From positions 459,678 through 523,677 of the forward strand of contig BGKB01000024.1 in assembly GCA_003116975.1 (NCBI GenBank): a stretch of DNA of 64,000 nucleotides. Reading direction: 5' to 3'. The position numbers were made by a program, and so were the translations under genes. Of this stretch, positions 20,807 to 31,698 are shown one piece after another (the stretch's first letter is position 1; every line of letters starts with the position of its first letter). Source of the stretch: Aurantiochytrium sp. KH105. Its lineage: Eukaryota > Sar > Bigyra > Thraustochytrida > Thraustochytriidae. The notes under the pieces were generated by a model that had not been told where the DNA came from, made no database searches, and saw only the letters and a program-made list of their open reading frames with translations.

Positions 20807-21297
20807 GAGGGATGCGGGGAGGGAGGAGAAGAACGGCGCGAGGCTAACCCAGGGTCGAGGCCCCGCCGCGGGCGGCAAGGTGCTTCCAGAAGGCACCCGC
20901 CACAGCCGACGCGCTGCGGGATGCGGGGCGGGGCGGGTAGGCCGCAGCGAACAAGTCGAACAAGGCGGTGGCCGCGGGAGAGAGAGAGAGGAAAAGAGAC
21001 GAATAGGAAAAAGAAAGAGCGGGGGTACAGAAACGAGCGCTCAGTGCCCCAGATAGATAGGTATAGATGGATGAATGGATAGATACGAGCAGTGCGTGCA
21101 ACAGCAAGCAAGGCCAATGCCGATGCCGATGTCCATGTCCATGTTTGCCTTTCCCTTTGCGCGCGCGCGATCGGTCTGATCTGGGCTGCGCTGTGCTCGC
21201 TCGCGTGCCTGTCGCGCGCTGCGCTCGCTGCGTGCGGCGCCACGTGCTTGTTTGCCAGTCAGCCGGCACGCGACGAGAGCCAGCCGGCCTGCCCTGC

Positions 21298-21358
21298 CCT
21301 TTTTCTTTCCCCTTTCTTTCCCCTTTCTTTTCTTTTCTTTTCTTTTTCTTTTTCTTTT
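21298..21358. repeat. Polypyrimidine CTTT tract
   Basis: About 60 bases of C/T only, built of TTTCCCC and CTTTT units, followed by CTTT/CTCT units near 21400. Confidence 0.9.
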
Positions 21359-21883
21359 AGCTTTGGTTTTCCTCATGGTTTCCTGATAATTTCCTTCTTT
21401 CATTCTTTCTTTCTCTCTCTCTCCCCCGCGCGAGGCTCCGCCTGGCCGCTTTTATCCAGTGCTATCCGCCGGTCAAGCGCGCTGTGGAGCAGACACAGAC
21501 AGGCTGGGCACGCAGAGGGGTGAGAGAGACAGGCGGAAAAGCCGGCCGGGCAGCCAGTCCTACGCCCTCCATGCCTGCCTTCCTCCCTCCCTCCCTTCGC
21601 CCCGCGTGTCTACGTCTGCCTTGAGGGGCCGCCGCGCGTGTTCCCGGGCGCGCAAAGGGACGCCTGCGGCGGCCCGCGCGGCGGCAGCGGTACGTACGCG
21701 CGAGAGGAGCATCCCGTCCGCAGACGACGGATACGTATTTACTGTTAGATGTATTGTGCGTGCGTGCATGCACAATGCATGCATAGACTTTTGCGAGGAA
21801 ACCAACTGGACAAGCAGCGCCCCGAGTCTTCCGCGTTTCCGCAGCAGGCAGGGCCTCCGCTTCTCGCTCTGCACTCTTGTCTG

Positions 21884-21896
21884 CATGTCTGTCTGC

Positions 21897-21935
<39 letters not shown>

Positions 21936-21956
21936 GGGTCTGTGTGTCTGTGTGTC
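21884..21956. repeat. (GTCT)n repeat
   Basis: About 17 GTCT-type units, drifting to GTGT at the end. A shorter copy sits at 22141-22184 after a purine-rich tract. Confidence 0.95.
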
Positions 21957-22303
21957 GCAGTCGAGCGATCACTGTCCGGGCGCGGCGGTTAGTCAGCGCG
22001 GGGAAGAAGACGCAGCGGCATCAGGGATGTCACGGCGAGACGGAAACGAAAGAAAAAAAAACGAAAATGGAAAAAAGAAAAAAGAAAAGAAAAAAGAAAA
22101 TCGGAAGGAAGGATAGAAAAAGAAAAAAAAAAAAGAAGAAGTTGTCTGTTTGTCTGTCAGTCGGTCTGTCTGTCTGTCTGTTCAAAAAAAGAAAACCAGG
22201 AAGAAGAGGGGGAACGATAAGCAGAAAGAGCGGGCGGGCGGAGACGGCGAATCGACCGCCGGCAGACACCCAACGTGAACGCCGCGCAAACAGCGCAGCG
22301 CAC

Positions 22304-22362
22304 CGCCCGCGCCCGCGCCCTCGCCCTCGCCCTCGCCCCGCCTCGCCCTCGCCCTCGCCCCA
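22304..22362. repeat. (GCCCTC)n hexanucleotide repeat
   Basis: GCCCGC units changing to GCCCTC units, about 60 bases. Confidence 0.9.
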
Positions 22363-22939
22363 ACCCGCAACGCCTCGAGCACGCACGCGCGCGCCGCGCC
22401 GCGCACCGCAGCGCCGCAGGCAAGCGCCGCGAGCTGAGCGGATTCGAGCCGGGGAAAGAAGGAGAAAAGGCGACGAGAGGTCGGCGAGGACGAAAGGGGG
22501 CGCAGACGGACCGCCCGTCGCGCACGCCTTCCGCGCACGCCTTCCACGCACGCGCGCAGGCGACAAGACAAGATAACCAGCTAACGAGCTCACCACCTGC
22601 TCGTGCCTGCACGAGCAATTTGGCAGGAGCCACAACTGGAAAGGTGAACGCCTAAGCAGGCGCGATCACCGGTACATTAGTCTGCGGAGCCCTCGCTCTC
22701 GCAGACACGTGCACTACCAACCCACCTTTTTTTCTACACTTCTTTTTCTTTTTTACCCAACCCAAGCCGCAGAATACTAGCCTCGCGCGATCTCCTCGCA
22801 ACGCACCGCCACGCAACGCGATATCTCCGTGAGTTTTCCCTTACCTGCGCGCATTTTACGGAGCTTTTTGCTCCATTACCCCCCATCCTCTTTTTTTTTT
22901 TTGGAACGCGCCGTCGCTCGTGACACACCGGTTGCACGC

Positions 22940-24589
22940 ATGCGTGTGGAGGTTCCCGCGAACATTTTTGACGCCGCCCCCGTCGGTGAGCCTGCCGGCC
23001 CCTTCTTCCACGAACAAGATTACTACGAGCACGATTTGGACACTGACGAGGACGAGGCTTGCTTCCCCATGATGCACTATGACGACAAACAGCAGCCCTA
23101 CTACTCTGACGTCACGCTCTCCGGCGCCCCCAGTGCTGCTGCCCACTCTGACTTTGCTGCCGCAAACCAGTACCACCACCAGCTCTACCACCAGCAACAT
23201 CTGCAACCTCAACCCCAAGCTCACCATGCGCAACATTTGCCGCCGCACTTTGCGCACGAGCATGGCCTCTACGCCCCTCCTCCCATGCCGACGGTGGCCC
23301 CCATGCATCACCAACTGCACGAGGGAAACATGCATCATCACGACCACTACGCACGGGCTCAGGCCCAAGCTCATTCGCAGGCGCCTCCACTCCCGCAGCT
23401 GCCCTTCATCCCCACGGCTGACGCTTACCCGCCCCCTGCAGGAGCTGCCGCAGCTGCAAACCCGCCCCATCCGGGCATGGAGGCAGTCCACGATGACTAC
23501 GTCGACGTGTGGGATGCCATGTCGGCCCCGACGCCGGCCATCAAAGCCAACCCGCCTCTTCCTGCCCATAACAACAATGTGTACGCGACCTCGCCCGCCA
23601 GCTCGGCCGCCTTCACACCCAACTCGTCCTCCTCGACATACACAACTGCGGCCCCCAGCCCCAACTGTGTACCTCCTCCTCCTCTCGCATACCACCCGGA
23701 CGGCGCCAAACTTCGCAAGTTTCCCGCTGACCAAGAGGTTGCTGGCCTCTTCATGAACGAGCCTTTTCACGAGGGCATGCCTGCCCACGAGGAAAAGAGT
23801 CTCCCTGCCACGCACACGGATCTCGCCGCCGCCGGTCCTCCTGCGCCCATGGCACCCAAGATGGTCACCGCCTCCCGGCACCGCGCCACCACCGCCGCTA
23901 GCAGCAGCAGCAGCAGCAGCAGCAAACCCGCCGTCGCAAAGACCGAGTCCAGGTCCAGAAAGCAAAAGGCCAATCCGAATTGGCAGCTTCCCGACATCTC
24001 GGCCAAGCGCGTCAAGGTCTCCAGCACCAAATCCTCCTCCGACCTCGAACGCTTTGCCTCAAACGGTTCGGGTGCCTCTTGCAACTCGGCCGCCAGCGGC
24101 GAGCTCAACAAAAAAATCTACTACCGCCGTAGCTGGACGCCCGAGGAGGACGAGCGCCTTCTCCAGCTCGTCAAGGAGCACGGGGCCATGCGCTGGGCTC
24201 GCATCGCCGAGCACATGCCCAACAAGACGGGCAACCAGTGCTCCCAGCGCTGGCACAAGGCTCTCGACCCCACCATTGTCAAGGGCAAGTGGTCCGATGC
24301 CGAGGACGACCTCCTCGTCAAGCTTGTCGAGCAGAAGGGGAAAAAATGGAAGGAAATCTCTTTTTCTATCCCCGGACGCACTGGTAAGCAGTGCCGCGAT
24401 CGCTACACGGCGCGCCTCAACCCCAATCTCCGCACTGGAAAGTGGTCCCACGAGGAAGAGCAAATCGCTCTCGAGGCTCACAAGCGTCTCGGCAACCGCT
24501 GGGCAGCCATTCAAAAGCTTCTCCCGCATCGTTCCTGGTACACAATCAAGTGGAAAATCGAGAGCTTTGCAAAGCAGTCTTCGGCCTAG
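22940..24589 (+). CDS. Three-repeat (R1R2R3) MYB transcription factor
   Basis: A single exon of 549 residues. ATG 22940 is the first ATG in the frame; the open frame continues upstream only with a GTG. The N-terminal two thirds is low-complexity, rich in His, Gln, Pro and Ala, as in activation domains. A basic Ser-rich stretch with RSRKQK (about 333-360) may be a nuclear signal. The last 155 residues hold three MYB repeats. R1 has the three spaced tryptophans (SWTPEEDE, RWARIAEHMP, QRWHK). R2 has Tyr in place of the third Trp (CRDRYTARLNP). R3 ends WKIESF. In this family the repeats bind DNA, and R1R2R3 proteins often regulate cell-cycle genes. The unusually long repeat-rich upstream region may hold its control elements. 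Confidence 0.93.
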   Translation: MRVEVPANIFDAAPVGEPAGPFFHEQDYYEHDLDTDEDEACFPMMHYDDKQQPYYSDVTLSGAPSAAAHSDFAAANQYHHQLYHQQHLQPQPQAHHAQHLPPHFAHEHGLYAPPPMPTVAPMHHQLHEGNMHHHDHYARAQAQAHSQAPPLPQLPFIPTADAYPPPAGAAAAANPPHPGMEAVHDDYVDVWDAMSAPTPAIKANPPLPAHNNNVYATSPASSAAFTPNSSSSTYTTAAPSPNCVPPPPLAYHPDGAKLRKFPADQEVAGLFMNEPFHEGMPAHEEKSLPATHTDLAAAGPPAPMAPKMVTASRHRATTAASSSSSSSSKPAVAKTESRSRKQKANPNWQLPDISAKRVKVSSTKSSSDLERFASNGSGASCNSAASGELNKKIYYRRSWTPEEDERLLQLVKEHGAMRWARIAEHMPNKTGNQCSQRWHKALDPTIVKGKWSDAEDDLLVKLVEQKGKKWKEISFSIPGRTGKQCRDRYTARLNPNLRTGKWSHEEEQIALEAHKRLGNRWAAIQKLLPHRSWYTIKWKIESFAKQSSA

Positions 24590-25358
24590 TAAATCTTCTC
24601 TTGACAGACACACAGCCAGCCAGCCAGCCAGCTAACCCTGGGCCTGAGTCACGAAGATCTCGCCTCTGCTGCTGCTGCTGCTGCTTCGTCGGATCTCCCT
24701 TTTTCCCTTTGGGGTTTCTCCCTTTGTCCATGCCCTTCCCTTTCTCATTTCGTCTGCGCCCTCCTCAGCTTTCTCCCTTTTCTTTTCGAGAGACTGATGC
24801 GATCGCAATTTTTGACAACTATTCAGTCGTGCCTCGACTGTTCTCCTTTTTTCTTCTCTTTTTTTTCACTAGCTTCTGCTGGCTGGGCTGCCGCCTTTCC
24901 ATGCAGTACCACTAAAATTCAAGACATTTGTCATTCCTTTACAACATTTCATCTTTTTCGTCATCATTCATTCATGCATGCATCTCTTTCTCCCCCATCT
25001 ATGTGCGAAATAGGAGCTTAAGATCCTTTTCGACCTTTTCTCAAGAAACCACAGGCCTCACAAAGCCCTCCTCGAATTGCTGCTTTCATGCTCGACCCAC
25101 ACACCACCTTCGTCGCGTCTTGTTTCGCTATTTGTTAGTTATGAGGAAATATCAATTATAAGGCTCGCTCGCGCGCCAGCCCACCCAATTGTTGGGTCAT
25201 CCCCAGCCAACCACAATCTCTCTTTGGACACACGCCAGCGCGCTCTTGCGCAGACTCGCGCAGAGGAGACTCGCGCAGAGGAGACTGGCGTTTTGGGAAC
25301 ACGAGCAGCCAACGCAAACGCTCCCAGTCCGCGAACGCGTGCGTGACTGCAGTCAGGC
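24590..25358. other. Intergenic region between MYB and TRM1
   Basis: The first half is pyrimidine-rich with CCAG and CTG microsatellites and looks like the MYB 3' UTR. The second half contains a direct repeat of GCGCAGAGGAGACT (around 25257-25287) just upstream of the TRM1 start. No gene is supported. Confidence 0.6.
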
Positions 25359-27539
25359 ATGCAAAGAGCCCTTGCACAGACTCTTGCAACATCGTTCTGT
25401 CCAAGACTTGCAGCAACTTGCCCACCTCGAGGCGCGCGTCACCTTCGAGCGCTGCATCGCCGCGACTTTGCGCGCTTTGCTAGCGGTTCCAAAGAGGAAA
25501 GGCTTTCAAAGGCAACCATGGCCGACGCAGCTCCCGGACAGGAGGCCAAGGCCACCTCCCCGGCCAAGAACAACGCTGCGCCCGCCCCTGCCGCTGATAA
25601 TGCTGATGCTAGCGCCATCAAGGCCGGCAAGGTCCCGGAAGGCTACACCACGGTCACCGAAGGGGCAGCAAGCATCCTCTTCAAGCGAGATGAGGTCTTT
25701 TACAATGAAGTCCAAATCAAGAACCGCGATCTCTCCGTGCTCGTGCTCAACGAGTTCGCCACGCAGCTCGAGCACGAAGCCAACGAACAATACTCTCGCA
25801 GATCGCAAAATCTCTCGTGGCGTAAACTCCCGCCCACGGAACAGACATGGGGGGCCGAGTTCGCGCGTGATGCCCCGGCTCTGGTCAACAACAAAGCGGC
25901 TCAGCGAGCAACCAAAGTCAAGGCCAACACTGACTCGCAAGCGGAAGCAGACACTGCAGCGACCGATGCCAAGGCCACAGAAACCAAAGACGCCGCGGAA
26001 GCCGTCAAGAACACGGCAAAGACCGAGGACCGCGGTTCCCTGACTGGCCTTCGCATCCTCGAGGCCCTCAGTGCCTCCGGACTTCGCAGCATTCGCTACG
26101 CCAAGGAAATCTCAGATGGCGTCGGCGTGGACAAGATCATCGCAAACGACCTTGAGACGCATGCCGTCAATGCCATCCGCCTCAATCTTTCCCTCAACGG
26201 CCTCCAAGACGGCGAAGTCGTCACGGCCAACGAGGCTGACGCGAACATGTACATGTACCACCATCGTACTGACGCAAAGTCCAGCACCGAACACACTCGC
26301 ATTGAAAAGTTCATTCCCAAGGCGAGCCGTCCATTTGACGCGGCAAAGGACCCATTCGACGTCATCGACCTTGATCCCTACGGACCTCCTACGCCCTTTC
26401 TCGATGCAAGCGTGCAGAGCGTGCGCGAGGGTGGTCTCCTCTGTATCACGGCCACTGACCTGCCCACGCTCTGCGGCAAGAGCTTTGAAACGTGCTTTTC
26501 GCGTTACAAGGCACAGCCTCTGCGCAGCGGCAACTACCCACACGAAATGGCACTCCGCATCCTCCTTGCATGCATCGAAATGACTGCCAATACACATGGC
26601 AAAAACATTGTGCCTCTTCTTTCTGTCCACATGGACTTTTACATTCGCGTCTTTGTCCGCGTCTATAGCAACAAGAATGAGGTCAAACAGGCCCCCACAA
26701 AGCTTGGCCTCGTGCTCCAGTCTCGTGGATGCGACAGCTTTTACATTCAGCCTTTTGCGTCTTCTTACACGTCCAAGTCCGGCAACTCCGAGACCGTGCG
26801 GCCCGCGGCGTTCAAGGCCCCCAATGTGTGCCCCGAGACGGGTGCCGACATGGCCATCGGTGGACCCATCTGGATCAAGCCAATGCACAATGCCGAGTTC
26901 GTCAAGAGCCTGCTCTCCCGATTCAGCAACCAATACACGCCCAAGTCCGCCTTTGACGCACGCGAGCTCGGTGGCGCCTCCCTTGTCCACCCTGTCGTCG
27001 CGAACGTGGCCGACGAACTCATCGACACACCTCTTCACTACTCTCTCCCGCACCTTTGCAGTAAGCTTCATTGCGAGGTCCCCACCACGGAAGTCTTCCA
27101 CTCCGCCTTGGCCAACGCTGGGTACAAGGTTTCCAAGACCCACTCGAGCCCTCAGCATGTCAAGACGAATGCCCCGCCCGAATTTATCTGGGATGTGCTT
27201 CGCGTCTGGGTCAAGGAGCGTAGTCCTGTGAATAGCAAGCATCTTCAAGACCCGGAATCGATTGCGTCCAAGATCCTCGCAAAAGAGCCGACGCACAAGG
27301 TCGACCTTTCCATCAATTCGGAAATCCGCAAGCGCGGCCATCGCGATCGCGCCATCTCTCGCTACAAGGGCAACCCCAAGCCCAACTGGGGACCCAAACC
27401 CGCTGCAGCAGGATCCAAGTCTCAGCAAACCCATCGCAGGAGGAACCGTGGTGCCAACGATCAGCCCGCAGGTGACAATTCCTTCCCAACCTCCAAGCGC
27501 TCGCGGCCCAATCCCGAGCCTGACTGGAAGTCGTTTTAA
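25359..27539 (+). CDS. TRM1: tRNA (guanine26-N2)-dimethyltransferase
   Basis: A single exon of 726 residues. The enzyme uses S-adenosylmethionine to dimethylate G26 of tRNAs. The methyltransferase motif I region is LEALSASGLRSIRYAKE (about 238-254), and the catalytic-type DLDPYGPP lies near 337, followed by GGLLCITATDLPTLCG. The C-terminus is basic and ends in a Lys/Arg-rich tail (KRSR) that could be a nuclear signal. The first ATG (25359) opens a 53-residue leader rich in Arg and Ala with almost no acidic residues, typical of a mitochondrial presequence. The second ATG (25518) has a near-ideal context (AACCATGG) and would give a 673-residue form without the leader. Two isoforms by leaky scanning are therefore likely. 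It is convergent with NOP14. Confidence 0.95.
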   Translation: MQRALAQTLATSFCPRLAATCPPRGARHLRALHRRDFARFASGSKEERLSKATMADAAPGQEAKATSPAKNNAAPAPAADNADASAIKAGKVPEGYTTVTEGAASILFKRDEVFYNEVQIKNRDLSVLVLNEFATQLEHEANEQYSRRSQNLSWRKLPPTEQTWGAEFARDAPALVNNKAAQRATKVKANTDSQAEADTAATDAKATETKDAAEAVKNTAKTEDRGSLTGLRILEALSASGLRSIRYAKEISDGVGVDKIIANDLETHAVNAIRLNLSLNGLQDGEVVTANEADANMYMYHHRTDAKSSTEHTRIEKFIPKASRPFDAAKDPFDVIDLDPYGPPTPFLDASVQSVREGGLLCITATDLPTLCGKSFETCFSRYKAQPLRSGNYPHEMALRILLACIEMTANTHGKNIVPLLSVHMDFYIRVFVRVYSNKNEVKQAPTKLGLVLQSRGCDSFYIQPFASSYTSKSGNSETVRPAAFKAPNVCPETGADMAIGGPIWIKPMHNAEFVKSLLSRFSNQYTPKSAFDARELGGASLVHPVVANVADELIDTPLHYSLPHLCSKLHCEVPTTEVFHSALANAGYKVSKTHSSPQHVKTNAPPEFIWDVLRVWVKERSPVNSKHLQDPESIASKILAKEPTHKVDLSINSEIRKRGHRDRAISRYKGNPKPNWGPKPAAAGSKSQQTHRRRNRGANDQPAGDNSFPTSKRSRPNPEPDWKSF

Positions 27540-28004
27540 TCGTCTCTGTCGCTCCGACATTTCATCTCATTCCCTTCAATCGCCTTCCCTGTGGATGCCT
27601 CGACTTTGCGTGTTTGTTTGATACATGCAAACCGAAAGTGCCAGTATCTATCTCGCTACTTTCCAGATAACATGATTTTTTTTGCGCTCCTGATGAATGA
27701 CACACGTCTTCATTGAAGTTGTACGTGCTCTGTGGTTCCCGTGCCAAAGATGTTCGGGATCATCTCTTTGTAGGCCTACACCCACTCATTTTGTTGCCAC
27801 ATACACAAACCTTACACACACTCTTGAATTCATTCTTTTTCCAAGTTCCGTGGTTCTTGGCAATAACTTTCCGGTGACACTTCATCATCTTTCGGTCTTT
27901 TCCAAATAACATAGGCCTGCTCGTTTCATTCGTTTCTAACATGTAATCAAGCGTTTCTTGCATGCATCCAAGCTATCTTTTTCTTGATCTTGTTTATAGT
28001 ACTT
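27540..28004. other. Convergent 3' flanks of TRM1 and NOP14
   Basis: 465 bases, AT-richer than coding DNA, with several short T-rich stretches. I see no gene. Confidence 0.6.
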
Positions 28005-29511
28005 TTAGTTGCGTGTCTGCCGCCTCCGGCCACGCATATCAACATTGCGCGAACCACCGCCCGTGGCCCCAAACGAGCGCACCGCCTTGTTCATCTCGCC
28101 AGCTTGCGTGTTGAGCTGCTCAAAGTTGCGATGCCGTGCCGCACGCAAAGCCGAGGACTTGGCCTGCTTCTCCATTTCACGCTGCTCCGCAAGAAATTGG
28201 GCATCCTTGCGCAGCTCGCGCGCCACACCCTTGCGTTCGCGATGCGCTTGTCGCTTGAGCTTCTTGAGCTCTGCCCGATCGCGATCCGGATCGTGACCAT
28301 CCTTGGTCCACTTGTAGTTCTCATTGTAAAGGGGTCGAATCGACTGAATCGCGCGCGCCTTAACGTCCAAGAGACGCATCGGCTTGCGCGCACGTTGCAC
28401 GCTCTCAATGCCACGCTGCACAACCTGCAGGGCAGACTTGCCAGCTGACGAGCTCGCACGTGCCAGAGCGCTCTCAATGCCTTGCAAGAGAACGTCTCCG
28501 CTCGGTGAGGAGGCCCCGACGTCGCCAAGCTGGGACGCCAGAGACAAAAGTGCAACAACGATGCCTTCGCAGTCCACATGAGAAACATCGTGTGTGTCCT
28601 CTTCCATGTAACGAAGGGATTGCAGCGAGAGCGTTGCTGACTCGCACGCTGTGCGAGCTTTGCGCAGCCACGCGAGATGCTTTACGCGCACGCCCATTCG
28701 ACCAGCACGCACCAGCTGCGGGCACACCCGCTTCTTGGCCAAGCTCGCCTCTTCGTCGTCTCCAAGCTCGGCATTCGCGCGCTTAGGAACAAACGTTTGG
28801 TTCAAGAGAGCATCCACGACGAGAAAGGCCTCTGCCGGAAGACGCTCTGCGCCCTTGCAAAAGTCTACCAATACCTGAGCCGTGCATACACACGCGGCCG
28901 CGTCCCTAGGGCCTCGCACAGGGCACTGCGCCAGGTACTGGCCCAAGAGAAGCTGCGTCGGTGAGACCACCCCATGTCGAAAGTCTGTCACAGGAAAGAC
29001 CGATTGAACGATACGGAAGAAGCCAAGATCGCCTGGGGATGGCCAGCACCTGCAATCACTTGCGCGAACTCCACCGCCAAAGAGAGCGAGCTCCTGCTCC
29101 AACTCGTCCTTTTCTTGTTCCATTGCAGCGCGACCTTTTGAACCCTGTGAAATTGGGCGCGTTAAACGAAGGTGGTTCAACCACACATAGAATGCGCGAC
29201 GATGTCAGTTTACTGATTTCTTCTCTTTTCAAGTGCCGACGACACCTTCGTTCCCCTCCTCTGTCCCTTCTCTTTCTTATTTCTTCTTCCTTTCCTTTCC
29301 TTTCCTTTGCGTGAGGATTTCGGCATGCTATTTGAGTGCGCTAGCTGCTAAAGAGCCTCTTCCGAAGAACAGGTTTGGTCAGCCCAATGGGACTGACCTG
29401 CAACAAGGACCTGGTAAACCGCCGTCGACCCCGAAAGATCGATCGCGTTTTCCAGCTCGTTGGCCCCTGGCAGTAGAGGAGTGAACTGCCTGGGAATTTG
29501 ACTGGAGCTGG

Positions 29512-29549
<38 letters not shown>

Positions 29550-31698
29550 TTCTCCAATTTTACGCTTCCCTTCACCCAATCCGGTAGCTCATCCGGTTCT
29601 GGCTCTTGTTCCTTGTGCCAGCGTTCGCCGGATAGTAGACAATTGCACTTACCTTGTGGCCTCCGCGCTTGCGTCGAAACAAAGAGCCTCCCTTAGTCAA
29701 ATGCGTGGATTCGCAACCATAGTCGCCACCGGCTGAAACACCGAAAGCAGCCGCATTTGCAAGTTGTTTACCGAGCGTCAATTGCATACGAGAAAGACGA
29801 TTGCAAAAGATCTGGCCTGCAGATTCCGGAATCTCGTGGCAAACCTCGTAAATGCCTGCCAGACAGGCATCGAGAACTTCCCTGTAGGTCTTGTTCCCTT
29901 CGATCCCGGCATCCTCGTCATCCTCTTCGCCAAAATCATTTGCCTGCGCAGCATGACGCTCAACAAGCCACACATAATGATCAATGAGAATCTCGAGAAA
30001 CATCCTCATCTTGCCGCGGTTTTCGGCCAAAAGGTGGATCGAGTTAGACTTGCGAATGCGAGTCACGACCTCTGCGATCTTGGTTGCACCTTGGTACTTG
30101 TCGAGAAACTCGAGGAAATCTGCGTGCGATTCCGGCGCCGCAATCACAAAAGGGAGCTCTTCCTTGGCCTCAGCAATCAGATCAGCGCGGCGGTCAATGC
30201 TCACGCCCTTGCGTGTACGCTGCTTTGCCTTATTTTTGCTCTCTTCTTCCTTCTTTCGACGTGCCATCTCCTCCAGGAGGTGCCTCTCCAGCTCATCGTC
30301 GGCGTCTTCGTCTTCGTCGTTGTCGTCGTCGTCGTCGTCATCATCATCTTCCTCGTCGACTTCATTCTCCTCCTCGTCGTCGTCCTCGTCATCATCCTCG
30401 TCCTCCTTGGCGCCTTCGGCACCTTCACCGAAAAAGGCATCTGCTGAACCCGCATTGCCCTTCTTCTTGCGCCGCGATTTCTTGCCGCGGCCCTCATCGA
30501 GGTCGTCGTCGGCGAGAGACTCTTCGTCAGAGAATTGACCCTTCATACGGCGTTCCAAAGCTTCTTGCTGTTCCTTTAGCTTTTCAAGCTCTCGCTTTGC
30601 CTTTTCCTCTGGTTTGAGTGAGCGGTCCGAAGCTGCTGCGCGCGCCTCAAAGACAAGACCGCGAACCGTCTTGTCGAACTCATCCTCTTCGTCGTCATCG
30701 TCGTCATTGTCTCCAGCGCCGTTGCTCTTGGTTTGCTTCTTGCCTTTTTTTTCTGCTGTAGTGTCGCCCTCAGCCGCACCTTCGTGCGTCTCCCCCTCCG
30801 CAGCAGCTGCCTTTGCTTGCTTTGCCTTTTGCAGACGCGCAAGCATGTCATCCATCTCCTTTTGCTGACGCTCCTTACGAGTTGGACGCATGTGAAAGAG
30901 CCCATCTTTCATGAGACCCTTGAAAGCGTCATCGAGTCGCTCGCGTTCCTCTTCGTCTCGCTCCTTTTCCTTTTGCCGGGTAAGTTTGAACATTTTCGCC
31001 TTGGCAATAACCTCTTGCATGACATCCTTTTTGCTCTTGGATCGATCGTCATTATTCGATGAAGCCTTGATCTGCTCCATGAGCGCATTAGCATCGAGCT
31101 TTTCGCGAGGATCGTCGTCCTCGTCCTCGTCGAGACCCTCGGCGCGCAGCATGCGTTGGAGCTCCTCCTCCATTTCCATGTCTGCACCATCGCCCTCGGC
31201 CAACGACTGACCAAGATGCGTGAGCTGCATGCGCGCGCGCTTACGAGCCTCAGCGGCGGCGTCTGTGTCACTCAGGTCATACAGCTGGCGCTTCGACCGC
31301 AACCTCTTGAAGCGCTCCAAGACCTTTTCCTCCTCGGTGAGACTTTCGTTTTGCTCGCCAAAGCGCCGATCCTGGAAAGAGTTCGCCTTTTGCATGTCCT
31401 TGAACTCTCCCAGAAGAGTACGCTTGCGCTTCTCGTGCGCCAGGCTGCGTGCCAGGGCCACGTTGCGCTTGGCGCCCTTGAGGTTGCGATTGAGCACATT
31501 GCGCTTTTGTCTGCGGTTGTCGCGCTCCTCAAACGGGTTGCTAAGCGCCGCGGCCTTGGCAGCCACCGCCTTGCCGGCCTTCTTGCCAAGCGCGGCCTTG
31601 CCGCTTTGTCGCATATTGTTTTTCTTGAGCTGGTTCTTGGCGTTGAAGGCGCCGCTCAGGTCCTTGCGGGCCTTGCCGCCGCGCCCTGCGCGTCCCAT
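28005..31698 (-). CDS. NOP14: Nucleolar protein NOP14 (SSU processome), two exons
   Basis: Exon 1 is 31698-29653 and exon 2 is 29144-28005; the joined protein has 1061 residues. The donor reads AAG|GTAAGT and the acceptor TTTCACAG|GGT, both phase 0. The start is ATG 31698 (MGRAGRGGK). Family features are the early NPFEERDNRRQKRNVLNR segment, the basic region through FQDRRFGEQNE, a long acidic Asp/Glu block in the middle third, and the C-terminal conserved part VFPVTDFRHGVVSPTQ followed by DPDRDRAELKKLKRQ and a Lys/Arg-rich end. NOP14 is needed for 18S rRNA maturation and 40S export in the nucleolus. The region around the splice junction (GGHK to GSKG) is poorly conserved and is the least certain part. 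It is divergent from the TM9SF gene. Confidence 0.92.
29145..29652 (-). other. Intron of NOP14
   Basis: 508 bases from GTAAGT to CACAG. It carries a long (GA)n tract on the coding strand (CT on the plus strand at about 29519-29546) and a TTTCC repeat near 29290. An open frame inside it shows no similarity I recognise. Confidence 0.85.

Larger units (their letters stand above)
13907..22939. other. 9-kb gene-poor, microsatellite-dense region
   Basis: No frame in this interval has a recognisable domain or a convincing gene structure; the open frames are overlapping products of GC-rich or repetitive DNA on both strands. The region is dense in short tandem repeats of many different units (annotated separately), AT-rich islands and CpG-rich palindromes. 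It separates the NDPK-like start (-) from the MYB start (+), so it may contain their regulatory DNA or a long 5' leader. I found no tRNA, rRNA or transposon ends. Confidence 0.7.

Noticed and set aside
14219-22828. Many overlapping open frames of 60-280 codons in the gene-poor region
   Set aside because: They occur on both strands and in all frames over microsatellites and GC-rich DNA. Their translations are repeats of few residues and none has a domain.
26112-27560. A 482-codon minus-strand open frame opposite TRM1
   Set aside because: It mirrors TRM1 codon bias and shows no domain.
29348-29575. A separate middle exon of NOP14 inside the intron
   Set aside because: The flanking donor and acceptor already join in phase. 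The frame is mostly a translated GA repeat, and the rest does not resemble NOP14.
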